Assembly (NCBI GenBank): GCA_015657535.1
Contig: JADHZB010001753.1
Coordinates: 49,506-113,505 of the forward strand
DNA: 64,000 nucleotides
Direction of reading: 5' to 3'
Origin: Nephromyces sp. MM_2019
Lineage: Eukaryota > Apicomplexa > Aconoidasida > Nephromycida
Part shown: positions 36,515-48,840 of the stretch, one piece after another
How positions within the stretch are numbered: position 1 is the first letter of the stretch
How the letters are laid out: every line of letters begins with the position of its first letter
Program-made: the position numbers and the translations under genes
Notes under the pieces: model-generated
The model's database searches: none
The model's input: the letters and a program-made list of their open reading frames with translations, nothing else
What the model was told of the DNA's origin: nothing

Positions 36515-37093
36515 CTAAGCGCCAATAAATGCGCTTGTTAAAATACTTTATTAATTGACCGCACCCCTTATTTTGCTCGGCATATACATTATGGGGAAGC
36601 ACGCTGTAGGTGTGACACAGCTCCTTTTTTATCTTTAGCAATACTTGTTATGTGTTTTTTCGGTGCATTTCACATAAAATATAGAAGCCTTTTGATAAAT
36701 ATTGCACTTTTTACGTTGTAATAATTCATAATTTTGATGATCTCTTACTTTTGTATTATTTTTTTTTATCTTTTTCTTCTTTTGTCGATTTATTGTTGTG
36801 GGGGTCTAAGCTCACTGTGCTTTTACCTTCAGAACATTTGTTTCAAGCTTTGTTCCATTCATGCTTTCGCGCCGCTATTCTCTGGTTAGTGCTTCATATC
36901 AAAAAAGCAAACGGCTAGCAAACTGCTGCTTCTCTTCTGTCAGAATTTTCTCTGATGCATCTGCCCAGAAAATATTACCGAACCTCGCGCATAGCTTGAG
37001 TGCATTAGTTTGGTCTTTAGTTTTTTTAAGAAGAATCCGACTACCCTTTGAAAATCGTATGCACAATACCTTCTTCTGCCTGTGTAGATTGCA

Positions 37094-37293
37094 ACTAGTT
37101 GGGCAAGAGAGAAGTGGCATCTCGTTTAATATTTAAGTAGTAGTCACAACAATATTGCGCTGATAAAGCCTAGTAGAATTTCTCTACTAATGTTACTAGT
37201 TGAACAAGCAAAAAATCGCATCTCGTTTAACATGCAGGTAGTAATCACAACAATATTACGCTGGTAAAACCTAGTAGCATTTCTCTGCTACTT
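37094..37293. repeat. Two tandem copies of a ~101-bp unit before the rpoA start
   Basis: Copy 1 (37094-37194) and copy 2 (37195-37293) share long identical words, such as gcatctcgtttaa, cacaacaatatt and gcatttctct/gaatttctct. Identity is roughly 80% or higher by eye. Copy 2 ends two bases before the rpoA ATG at 37296, so the unit is probably promoter or 5' UTR sequence. Confidence 0.85.
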
Positions 37294-37295
37294 GT

Positions 37296-40200
37296 ATGCT
37301 ACTCCATAATATGAGGAAAAGGGCATCAATGAAAGAGTCTAGTAACGATTCTAGAAGCTTGGGATACTTGCGGAAATGCCTTTGTTATCTAGGCTTTCTT
37401 GTCATTCTTAGTTTCTGCGTTGAATTTGCCGCTAGACGTAGCGTTGTGAATGAAGCTCATCTTCTACCTGGAAGAGTAGGAGCAGAGGCCTACATAAACA
37501 TGTCGATGCTTCAGGCATGGCGCAAATTATGGGAATTTCCCGTTGCTAGCCTGGAAAGAGTTTCTAATTTTCGCAGTGATAAAATCCTATGGAAAGCTTA
37601 TATTGATTCAGGTATTTCGGTATGTTTCTCCAAGGAAATACCTTAGATTCCACAGCAGATATAAAAAATTTGTTGAGTTTTTTCAGATATGTTTATACGA
37701 GCGTCTAGATCTTTGCAGCTCTAGCATAATGCGTTTTCGTGGGATTATGACAGCCGTATTATAGCGATTTTTGGGAAGAAATATGTACATCTTCTTTTTC
37801 CAAGAAAAAGCAGTATAATTACAAATACACTTCCTCTTTTTCCAAGAAAAAAGAGTATGATATAGCCCAAAGGCATAGACATTCTTCGAATTCGCTTGAA
37901 ATTACAAGTATATATTCGCGGTATTTCTGTGTCATCATAGGAAATTGGGTGCTGGAACCAAGCATTTATAATAGTTTCATATATTTTTTTCAGTATTACT
38001 TGGTTTTTTTTGTATCTGGCGCATTGCACTTAATCGGTTTTTGGCTTCTTGCAAGCTGTTTGAAATCTTTCCTTTTTGATCTATCAAAACTTCAATTTTT
38101 TAATGATAGATTTTCTATAATTGGAAAAAATGAAATTTTAGATAGTTTAAACCGATAGTGCAATTAAAATTGCTTATATCATCTTATTTCTGACCTTCAT
38201 GTTGCGAAATTTCTGGGGGGTGCACTATCTTTCATGTGGATTGCTCTTCACTTCCTCATCGTTTGTTCTTCGACGAAGCTAAGTAATGAAGATTTCCTCT
38301 ACACGTATGTATGATATTACTGCGTACCTATCAAGATCAGATATATTTTTTTGAGCTTTATTTGCAACTGAAATAATTTTTTAGTATCATCGGGTAGATA
38401 TTATTCCACATTATTAATATTTTGTTCCCATAAAAGATACTCATTATAAATGGAGTAATGATATAACTTCTTTATTCTTTTATATTTATTTTTCAATAAT
38501 CTGGAAAATACTTTATAAAAGATCCTCTCCTTTTTATTTTTCTAATTTCAATTATTTGAATTTTTCAGTGCTACGCCATCCACCTGGGAATCTAGATGGC
38601 AGGCTTGCCAGATTTGGATATCTACAAGCGGGAAATAATCGTTCTCCATTGAGTTTACGCTGCAATACTGCCAAAAATGACACAAGTAGTTTTCCTTTAA
38701 AAGAGGAGGAAGTCACGATTAGTAACGAGCAGTTTGAAGCTCTACTAAAGAGTGGTTTTTTTTACGGGAATCCTGTGGATTGGAAAAATTGGCATTTGCT
38801 ATCAGAAGGTTTTTCTGTTTTTTATATGGAAATTTGGGTTTTTATAAAGTTTTTCTGTTTGATTTTGTGTGATAATTTGGCTTTTTATGGCGATTGTTAT
38901 TATTTGGATAGTTGTTTCGCTGAAGATTTAATGTTTGGCTAAGGTTTGCAGTTTCACTGCCTTATGTATAGGAGCATGCGTGGGCTTGTACGTGTAGAAA
39001 GTTTATACCATAAAAAAGCTTTTTCAAAATAATACTCTTTGATTTATGCTTCTTGATAAAGTTTTTTCAAGCGAAGATGATGAGCTTTTTCGCTTTCCAT
39101 TTTTTTGCTTTTCCTGAGCCTAATACCACAGTAAAGTATTGTGTGTTGCTGTTTATAGTATGCAGAATGCTATTTTTTTCGTCATCTTTTTATCAAAGAT
39201 TTTCTATCTTTCACTTCCCGTATTTTCTCTATTTTACTTTGAAAACTGCTGATTTTATCCATCAGCTTGCTTTAGCTACCTCATGCTGAAATATGAGGAG
39301 GATTTAATACGTTTTATTTATCGTTAAGAAGATGCAAATATACACAGGTAAATGGAGAGATCCTGGGATAAAGCAGATGCCAGAGATAAAAACCTACAGC
39401 AACCTTACGGAACCTGACGTTCTTCGAGTACCGCTTAGTCAATGGGACGAAAATAGGGCTTTAGTAAGTATTTTAGCTAATTTGTGCGTATCATGCGAGT
39501 GTTTTCTCTTCCCTCTCAGTTAAAATTTTGCCATCTATGCTGTGTTTCTCTGTGTGTTGCACAAGAATGATTTGTTTTCTATCTGGGACTAACTATATAA
39601 ATTTTTTCACACACACTCAACTTTGCAGTCTTCAATGTCTTTTTTAATAGATTCTCCAATGTTTTTAAACTTTCCTGGCACATACTGCTATCACCCTCTA
39701 AACGCACTACTTACCCCCTCTGTTCCCTAGGAGTACGATATCAGACACTACCCTCAGCATCTAGATTTTTGGAGGGCTACTGTTGAAGACCCTAGCGTAT
39801 ATGATCCCGATGACAAGCAATTCAACGTGCCTCCCATGGTTTTTCGCCCTTCATGGTTTCCTAGAAGAGACCGTTTAGGGCTTCTATACGGTGACGCTCG
39901 TTTATTCGAAAATTGGAAGTCATGGGATGATAGTTTTAAGCTTCAAGTAGTTGAAGCGACGAACATCACTATAATACCAGAGAATGGTGGGAACTTGGAC
40001 TTTATACGATGTTCTAGTAGGGAGTAGTAAGAGTTTTGATATTTCCAGAATATGGTGTGCGTGCAAAACGATTTAGAGGTATGGAGAACATGGCTGTGTG
40101 TGCAAAATGATTTAGAGATAGAGAGAACATGGCTGTTTTCTGTTATATATATATTTTTTGAAAAATACGAGTTTCAGATTTTCATGAGAGATTTCATGTT

Positions 40201-43200
40201 TTATAGTCTGAAGGGCTACGTGGTTATATATGCATAAAAGGACTTGGGAAAGGACTTTAATGGTTTAGAAGATGAACTGGACAAGAAGGAAATTGCGTTC
40301 ATTTAGCAGTCTACTGTGTGTTCACTGGAAGCTGAACTCCCCTTGATAAGCGCGCATATATGTTAGCGCTAAAGAAGCTGTACTAGACGTTTTCTAGAAT
40401 ATAATTTACTGTATGGCACGCAGAAAAAGAGAGTTGAGAAAAAAAAAGAGGAGGAAGATGTGGACATATACACACAATAGCGAACGAAAAAATGGTGAGA
40501 AATGAGAAGCAAATCAATTTTTATTGCCCTAGAAAATTCCTTTAATGAAGCGTTTAAAGCTCGCACCCCTTCCCTCCACGCACACACCAGCTTCACTAGG
40601 AAGCTAAGCAACCACAAAAAAAATGTAGGGAAGGAGGATGGTAATGGGTAAAGTTGGGTTGTGTGCGTATAATGGGTGAAATTATGCTGTCTCTGGAGAG
40701 TTCAGAATTGAACACACAAAGAGAGAAGCAGGATACTAATGGATAAAGCTGGGTTTTTTTGTGTGTGGAATAGATGAAATTACCTTTTTTATTGAGGCTT
40801 TACACTTGAGTTGTGTGTGTGTGTGCGAATAAAGTGGACAAAACGAATAAACAGAGAATCATAAGAGTGAATCGTATGCATGTCTAATTTCCATCCGGAA
40901 GACCCTACTAAATTGAACCTACGAGGTATTCCCTCCTCTCTTTTCGCGCTGAATGCTTTCTGTAGGCCATAGATGGCAGAAGTTCTATGTAGGACCCCTT
41001 CCAGAGACTATGGGCTGGACTATGGGGACTCTATTAAAGGCATTTGCTCAGATTAGATCGCCGGGAAATGCAGTCGTAGCTGTAAAGATAAATAATATGC
41101 TTGAAGATACAACTATTCCTAGCGTCAACGAAGATCTATTGGAGATAGGCTTGAATTGCAAGGACGTGAGTGAGTTTTAAGCGGTTATGCCGTATTCACA
41201 AAGAATACCTTTCTGTGTGCGTTTTAGTAGGATAGCTATTTTGTGCATTTTAACAATCTTTTTAGCCCTAGCTATACAGACTTAAGATTGATATAAATTG
41301 TGCACAAAGAGAGAATCTCCTTCCTGTTTATATGAATTAAGGGATCTTTTATCAAATTGCTTCGTTATGCAAGGAAAAAAAACTGTGGTTTATCCTTTAA
41401 ATGGAAAGAATTCTTCTGTTTCTCGCCTTGTGTCACTTTTTTGAAGAGAATTTTTTGAAACTCCATCGTATCTGGTTAGTCTTATTTGATGGACTGAATT
41501 GATATGAAGAGATTTGCATGTTTGAATGCTGATCGTTGTAAAGGAAAGCTTTGATTTGCATGAGATTTTTTGAAGGTTGCATAAGGCATATTCTTATGTA
41601 TTTCGCATGCTTTTATCAGAAATTGTGAAGAATCCTGGTGTTTTTGCCGTTTATATCTTTAAGCCCGAAGAATGATCGAAATTGCCATGTTTTTGCTGTT
41701 TTATATCACTGTACTGCGATTTAAACACGAGTTGTTTCATATGCGTAGAATATGCTTGTTCCCTTCTGTCTATATATAACTTGCTTGCGACACGCAGTTT
41801 TTGCGAGCAGTCTGCAAACTCATAGGTCAGCATTTACGAACATTTTCTGTGCTTTTCATAGGAACAACTTGCTGCTATGTGTGCTCCATATCTGCGCTCC
41901 CTCGAATGTACAATCTTTTTTTTGCTCTGAGATGAGGCAGTGTGCAAAAAGAGGTAGCTTTTTCATGTGAATGTAGTAGATGCTTGTAACCTCAACGGGT
42001 GTGAATGAACTTACAGATAGCTCTGAAGACGAAGGTACCAGAAATGGAGAGTAAAGTACGCGTTAAGGTCAAAGGCCCGCTCACTCTAACAGCTGGAATG
42101 ATAGAATGGCCAGATTACGTGGAATTATCCAACCCCGAGCACTATATAGCTAAGCTTGAGGAAGGAGGAGAGCTTGATTTGGAGATGAAGATTGAGTGGG
42201 GGAGGGGTATGTGGCTTGCAGATTTGGAAGGTAGGAGAAAAGGTCATTTCATGCGTTAGAAAAGTTGGAGTTAAAATGTGAAGAAGATAAGGGTGTACCT
42301 ACATCTTACGCTACCAAGAAAAAACTCGGTTTTAGCTTTTTTTGCAAAGAAATTATTTTATTTGATGCATGAAAAGAAAGTCGGTTACGCATATTATGAA
42401 GAAATTGTTTTATTCCTGTTTAGTCTGTATAACCTTTTATAGGAGAAAAATCAATTAATTGCTCTTTTCTAGGTTATTTAGACATGGCATATTATGAAGA
42501 AAAATGTGTTAATCATCTTCAGGCTACTTGTGTATAGCTTTTGACGGAAAAAATTGCTCTTTTATAAGTTATTTTGACATTTTCTGGCTGCTGTTTTTTG
42601 TGAAAGCTAGCTTCATGTCTACGTGTGTGTTTTTTAACTTCTACAGTTAAAATTTGCTGGCAATATATATGAAGAATCTTTATATTCTTTTAAAATAATA
42701 AGACAAAAAGCACATTATATTTTCACCAAAAAAAATTTTTTTCATTTTCTCAATTTCTGTTAGGGCTTTTTCGAAAGGAAGAAGGTGTGGAGCATACTGG
42801 ATTTAGGAGGAGGTTTATCAAGGAAGTAGACGAAGATGGTTTTTATGCTTGTAGCTGTATTTTTGGCTCTTGCCGAATGATTCGACTTGCTGTGCACAAG
42901 CTAATGGGATCACGTGAAGATATCGAGTAAGGTTTATAGCTTGAAGCTTTCGAGATTCTGAAGCTATCTCTGAAATTAGGGTAGAAAAATACTGAAGAAG
43001 ACTTCCAACTGTGTGTGTGCATCGAGAATTTTCAGATTATGTTGCATGATTTGGATGAATTCGCTCGTTTTATCTTATAAGTCGAGGTCTTGCTGAAGAC
43101 ATTCCTACTAGGTTTTTTTCTTCATTTGAAGTAGTTATTATGGATTTGCTTGCTTTAATACTATATTTCATTGTTTTTCGCCCTTTTTTGTTTTAAGTAG

Positions 43201-46200
43201 ACGTTTTTCTGCCATCATTTATCTTCAGTTTGAGTAAATGAGCTAGAAGAAGGACAGTGTGGTGTGTAGTGAAACCGCCAAATTTTGTTGTATATCAAGG
43301 GCTACCACGTCTCTAGACTTTAACAAGCGTTTCTACAAGCGAGAAAATCCATTTATCCTCCCAAATATAAAAAGCCACCACCAAATACTCTGATGAGCGA
43401 AATACTTTTGATGAAGATTAAGGGTGATTTCTCCCTCCATTGATCGGTCCTCGCGCACACCACCATTCAGTAAAGATGCCGAAGAGGGTTGTGTGCGGCT
43501 AATCCTCCTCACTAGGTTATTAGTCCTACTCAGAGTTTGGGGATTTCATTCAATTTTTTACTCTTTTCAAACTCTCTTCACCAAATACTATAAAGCTTTT
43601 TAAGACTCTACCAAGCTAGCTAGCTAGCTAGTTTCACTAAACTGCCTTACTTCCCTAGAGTTTAAATAAAGTTTCGTTGAATTATCTATTGAGTTAGACT
43701 AATCCTGCTTTTACCTGATTCTCTATGAAGCGTAGATTTGAATGAGGGATTGATGAGCTGTCTCTGTCTCTCTGTCTCTTCACTTTTGCTCATTCCTTCA
43801 TGTACCGCTACAATTTTCTCAAACTGCTTGTGTGTGTGCGTCCTGTTTTAGCCGAAAAGTTTCAACTAATCCAAAGGAACAGCTTGTTTTTGAGGTGTGG
43901 ACAGACGCTTCGGCTTCTCCAAAGGAGGTTCTTGCCTTTGCTCTGCAGGAGGCCGTGGCATGGATGGCCGAAATGAAGAGGCAGCTGATGTTAAATGTAG
44001 ACTGGGATAAAGAGGAAAATATGTTGAAAGGTAGTTGTATTTTTCGGCGAAAAAATCTGGTTTTTTTTATCAAAGTAAAGTGATTTTTTTAGACTGCAAA
44101 AATATAAGGAAATAAAATTATATGAAAGAGAATCTTATTGTGTGTTGATGTATGCAAACGCATGGCAAATAGTGGAAAAATTTCCTACATTCGCTAATTT
44201 AATGTCAGAAAATCCTAATTCACCTTCTGACCTACAGAAAAAACTATTGTAGCCAGCAGGCAATGGCCTGTGACCTTGTAGTCGCTAATGCTTTATTTTA
44301 TCCATAAAATAATGCGTTAAAGAATGGAATTTCGAAGTATTTTTGGGGGGGAAATCTGCATTTTATCCTGAGCTTGGTACTTATACTTTGGCTCCTACAA
44401 CTCTTCTTTTCCCTACAGAGACCTGGAAGGGTATTGATAACTTTAAGGCTTTAAAATTCAAGCAAAAGATTCTGGGCGGAAAGCCTGTTGAGCTTCTGGG
44501 AGGAACTGAAGATGATGAAATTGAAGATGGTGTGAAGAAGCGAGATATAATCAGCAGTGGTTCCCCTATTTCACTTCCTAGGGTGGCTCCAGCGGTACAA
44601 GCAGGGATGCAATAGCGAATTCTTCGAAGTGTTTGTATGAATGGCTATTATAAGTTGCTTGAATTCTTTGCTTTAATTTGTTTCCTCTTCTAATGCCTGT
44701 TAAAATTTCTATTTTGAAGGCGTTTTTTGAGCTTTGAATAGGTATATTATGTTTCACCTTTAAGCTGGAACTTGGGCTGCTAAACTATTGCAGAGTGAAG
44801 AAGCTGAGAAGTTAAAATTAGACGATATTTTTTCTGTTTTTCTTCAACTTTTTTTCCAATGGTGTGGTGCTCGTCAAGCTTGCTAATTAGAGTTTGATTA
44901 CTTCTAGCAGTGAGTAGTAGTATTATTTGAGTATTTTATCCGGCTATACAGTTGGAATATCATCTGCTGATTCTTTTGCTATATATTGTGTGTCATACGT
45001 TACATATATTTTTAGATTTTTTTCATCCTTTGAGGTCATCGTCGAGTACCAAAATCTCAAGTCTGGGTAGCAAGCCTTTAACTATATTTAACGATTCACA
45101 CTTTTACTATGGTAATAGCCAGAGAATGCAAGGATTTAACTATGAAGATGCAATAGCTAACTCTGAAAATGCTGATAAAAGTGATTTATTTACATCAATA
45201 CGTATTAAAGAGTATGAGTTAGATATAAGAGATACAAAAAGGGGGAAAGAAGAATTTGCTTATGAGACACCTAATACAAGTGGAGGATCTATTGGAAACT
45301 TAAGTGGATTATCAAAGCAGGATCTAATGTAAAACCCAAAGAAACATCTTCTTCATTCCGAAAGTGTACTTTTTCTTAGAAAATATCGGCGAAATACACC
45401 AAAAAAATGTATGCATCTTCATTGTATATATTTATAATAATTGTTTTTTTCATGGAGAAAATATGGATTTAAATGCTTTTTGGTGTGTTTTTTAAAATAC
45501 TTTATGAGCACATCAAGTCAACTTGCCCCAGAGAGAGCTCGCGACTAAGTTTTTTAGCCTAAATATAAGGGCAGGCAAAGTTTTTTCAGAAATTAATGTG
45601 TGTAGCGATTTTGCTATCTGCAGGCCCCTCAAGTGAATCCGCTAAATTGGCTTAAAGAAAATCTGAAAAAAGAAGCTTATCACGATATAGGCTCGCTTCT
45701 TCCTCAAGATGTGGATGTCTATATAAAGCCTTCTAATCCTAAAGGGCCGTCGTTTGTTTTCATTGATGAAATCGGCCTCCCCCCAAAGGCAAAGCAGTCG
45801 CTATTGCAGGTAAAGGTTATTTCATTTTAGATACCTGCCAGTAAGGACATGCTTTTTGTTGAGGAGGAAGGTGGAGTTCTTTTGCTTAAAATATAGCATT
45901 TGTAAAGCCATTTTTTGAGGGGTTTTGTACCTTGAAGGGCTCAGAACTATGCTCCATGTGTTTGCGCATATTTCTTTTGAAGAGCATCTTATTCCGAAGA
46001 GATGAGATGAACCGAACGTAATATCTAGTGTGTGTATGTGTGCCTAAATTTTCTTTTTTGTGATTGAATACTCCGTTTGTTATATTTTCGATTAGAAGTA
46101 TGTCAGCTAGTCTGATAACAATTTTTTTTTTGAGGGGACTGAGAGCATGCCTTCTTGAAAAGCTCATTTAAGAGGGTTAATCTTCGCATGGATATTGATA

Positions 46201-46952
46201 TTCTTGCCTGCGAAGTCATCTAGGTACGTACTACTGAGGGCATCAAGGGTCGTCACATACCACTCTATATATGACTTTATGCCTTCAAAAAACACTTTAA
46301 TACACCATGTGTTCAGTGTTTTTATAACCTTAAAATTTTATACAGCTTCTTCATATTGGTTAGTCACGTCATATTCTTATTCTGTGATGCTATGTGTTAG
46401 TTTCTCATGAAGTGACGTCTTTATTAAATTTTAAATCCTCGATTCTTTGAATAATCAAAGATTAAGCTTCTATTTCTATATTTTCAGTTAATACTATTTC
46501 TTTTAATTCACTAAAATTGTAGTTTTTATACTTATTGTATTCTTTAACTCTTGCTTATTATAAATTATTTTGGTATTGCCACAAATTACAGTGCTTTCTC
46601 AGTTGAAGCCAGGCATTTTTGTAATCACCGTATTGGGAGATTCTCGATAACGAGCTGATGTGTGAATACGTACGAATACCCTTTATTTTTCCTTTTTTTA
46701 GCAACTCGGTGCACTTCAGCGTCTTTGTGTGAAATTTCCTTATCTTCCCGGTTGATTCTCATTTCGAGTCATTTCGAACTTTGAATGTCTCTTACGGATT
46801 CTACCGTGTTTTGCCATTTTTAGTCAGGGATAAACACACTTGAAGACGTGGCGAAATTGAGCAGGGAACAGCTTAGACGCCTGCCTCAGATAGGGCCTGT
46901 TTCCATAAGAATTTTATCGGTGGAGCTTAGGAAGTTTAACATTAAATTTTAG
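37296..46952 (+). CDS. rpoA: Plastid-type RNA polymerase alpha subunit, nuclear-encoded, 11 exons
   Basis: Alpha subunit of bacterial/plastid RNA polymerase, scaffold for beta/beta' assembly. Exons: 37296-37611, 38569-38808, 39348-39463, 39731-40016, 40966-41165, 42017-42230, 42764-42926, 43852-44030, 44419-44594, 45624-45809, 46824-46952; every splice phase matches, giving ~734 residues. Residues ~20-45 hold a hydrophobic segment (LCYLGFLVILSFCVEFAA) followed by basic residues, the bipartite leader expected for an apicoplast protein. Residues ~50-318 are an extension I cannot assign. The alpha N-terminal domain follows: YVGPLPETMGWTMGTLLKAF, DLLEIGLNCKD, MIEWPDYVELSNPEHYIAKL, KIEWGRGMW and EQLVFEVWTDASASPKEVLA. 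The C-terminal helix-hairpin-helix domain reads TLEDVAKLSREQLRRLPQIG. Apicoplast genomes encode rpoB and rpoC but lack rpoA, which fits a nuclear copy. The donor at 40016 skips an in-frame stop. Confidence 0.88.
37786..37862. repeat. Duplicated hairpin-forming word in rpoA intron 1
   Basis: Two imperfect copies of a ~30-nt unit built around ctttttccaagaaaaag, whose halves are inverted complements and could fold as a 7-bp stem. Both lie in the first intron of rpoA. Confidence 0.6.
40052..40135. repeat. 38-bp direct repeat in rpoA intron 4
   Basis: Copies start at 40052 and 40090 and share tgcaaaa-gatttagag and gagaacatgg; a third copy begins at ~40128 and degrades. The two copies stay in the same open frame by chance, as the sequence lies after the predicted donor at 40016. 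Confidence 0.75.
43614..43631. repeat. AGCT microsatellite
   Basis: Four and a half copies of agct in the rpoA intron before the 43852 exon. Confidence 0.9.
45015..45332 (+). other. Open frame inside an rpoA intron, possible alternative exon
   Basis: A frame of about 100 codons after a tttttag acceptor reads through GSKPLTIFNDSHFYYGNSQR and DIRDTKRGKEEFAYETPNTS to a TAA. It lies between rpoA exons that already join in phase 0 (44594 to 45624). It is more AT-rich than the confirmed exons, and I found no donor with a matching phase. It may be an alternative or cryptic exon, or chance. Confidence 0.25.
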
Positions 46953-48125
46953 TAGTTTTAAGTATAAACTATTGAAAATTGAGTTTTGAGAAATGGGCTA
47001 ATACGTTTATTTTTGCTCGATTTGCGATTATTCAAGCGTGGATGCTTTGTAACCCTTCGTAGCAGCAGTTTATTCATGAATGTGCACCTGGTAGTTACTA
47101 GCTGCACTAAGTACAGATATCATGGAAAGGAGAGGTCTATCGTATGTATGAGGCATCTTAATTTACTTGTTTTAGATTCAAGAAAATTTTTGGTTAATCC
47201 TTTGAGGTATGAAATTTGAGATATATTTATTTGATGAATATGCTAAAAGCTTGTCTTTACTTCTGGAAAAAAGGTATTTTGTGTCGGGCAGAAAGATTGC
47301 ACTAACTCGTTTATATCGCTTACTCCATTTATATTTTCTATGGATTTTTTATGTTATGATTGTCGTTTTGCTTTCTTATTCTGGGATCTGCCCCTCCAAA
47401 GGTGCAATCTGATTCATTTGTGTAGAGTAGCGTGATCAGGTACTAGCTTTATACAATGAGGCTCAGAATATACTCCATCTGCTGCAGTACCGTTAGGTTA
47501 AGTCTAAAGTCTCCACCGTATTCGTGAGCTTGATTAATGAGACGTGATGGACAAAAGAATATATTCTGCCATTTTTATAAGAATTTTGTCGGCACCACTT
47601 CCCACCGTGTATCATCATTGCTATACGCTTTTGATTCAAGCCATCTGTTCGTGATTTAACCTCTTACAAGGTAAGAAATCGAGGGAGGAATTTGAAAAGC
47701 TTCAGGCTTATCATCAGCGTGTGAACTTGTTGCCTGAAAAGTAGAGGCCCCTTTCTTGATTCAGAAATTATGCTTGGACTGGTTTACCCAAAAATTGTGT
47801 AGATACCAAAATTTAACTTTTGTATTGCCAAGTTGTTTATATACACCTAGTTTCTCTCATATTCTTAGTATATCTAGAAATCTACTTTCTCTCGGATTTA
47901 TAGTGTATCTACACACCTGGTTTGAAGGGTTTTAACTGTTGATAAAAAAACCTTGTATCTTTTTGCTAAGTTTTTTTTTGGCTTTTATGTCTGCGATTGT
48001 TGTGGTATACATTATTGATATTTAAAAAGTTGCTGTGACGTAGAATTCCGGTCTTTTCCTCAAGAATAGGCTATGGTAGCATTGGATGGTATGCCTGCCT
48101 TGTTTTATAGATTCGGGCTTCAAAA
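46953..48125. other. Downstream of rpoA; one orphan exon-like frame
   Basis: No gene is clear. At 47676-47745 a frame after ttacaaggtaag reads SREEFEKLQAYHQRVNLLPE and stops at TAG. It looks like a terminal exon but has no assigned upstream partner. The rest is T-rich and probably 3' UTR. Confidence 0.3.
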
Positions 48126-48335
48126 ATGGTCCCATTCTCTCTAGCGAGAAACTTGACACGTAGAGCTTCCTTTTTTTTTTTCGTTAGAACTTTCGCCAGT
48201 GCGCCCGCTTTTTCATGTCGAAATTCCAGACTTTCTGCTTCACAAAGCCCAGATCATGCTATAAAATTCCGCGGTCCCATTTCTCGTGGTGTTGAAATAA
48301 GCACTTCACATGCTTTAGCGGGCATCATGCGTTAA
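48126..48335 (+). CDS. Small hypothetical protein with mitochondrial-presequence-like N-terminus
   Basis: A 69-residue frame with an A-rich context before its ATG (caaaaatgg). The N-terminus MVPFSLARNLTRRASFFFFV is Arg/Ser/hydrophobic without acidic residues, as in mitochondrial presequences. The remainder (KFRGPISRGVEISTSHALAG) is short and of no known family. It could be a complete small protein or the first exon of a larger gene. Targeting is inferred from composition alone. Confidence 0.35.
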   Translation: MVPFSLARNLTRRASFFFFVRTFASAPAFSCRNSRLSASQSPDHAIKFRGPISRGVEISTSHALAGIMR

Positions 48336-48645
48336 CACCTTTATAATACTGTAATCATGTGAAGATATTAAAATGCAGGTTATAATTATCAAAAGATTTC
48401 ATGCGTATGTTTGTCATAAAAATATATCTCGAGATTCCTTCATAGCTTGGTGGAGGGGTGCGATTCAAAGTGGATTTCTAGCGTAGAATACTTGTAAAAA
48501 CTTTTGGTGGCTCGAGAGGTATGCTATCATATTAGAAATGGTGCACTTCAGTTTGTAATACAAAAAGCGACGCTACAGCTGCTGAAAAAGCACTTTGTGT
48601 ATTATATTTAAGTCATTTAGGAATAGCCAATGTATTATTAAGCAG

Positions 48646-48840
48646 ATGTGTAAATCGCCTCCTACTGTAGCTGCTGTGAAAAATACTGACGTCGCCACCA
48701 ATATAGCCATATTTTTTAAAGAGTCCCTCATTAAAGTGAGAAGTTTCCTCCCTCTTGCATATCGAAAGGAATGTGCTAAATCTCTATATGTGGCTTTGGT
48801 AATTGTCTGGGGAGTTCAAATTCTTAAAACAGTAGGGTAA
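48646..48840 (+). CDS. Small single-span membrane protein, 64 residues
   Basis: Reads MCKSPPTVAAVKNTDVATNI, then an amphipathic basic segment (KESLIKVRSFLPLAYRKECA) and a C-terminal hydrophobic span (SLYVALVIVWGVQILKTVG). An acceptor-like aagcag directly precedes the ATG, so a 5' UTR intron is possible. The layout of a short soluble head, basic linker and C-terminal span resembles small tail-anchored organelle subunits, but no family is recognised. Confidence 0.45.
   Translation: MCKSPPTVAAVKNTDVATNIAIFFKESLIKVRSFLPLAYRKECAKSLYVALVIVWGVQILKTVG

Noticed and set aside
47676..47745. Extra C-terminal exon for rpoA
   Set aside because: The alpha C-terminal domain is complete at the 46952 stop, and no donor before it gives a better helix-hairpin-helix end.
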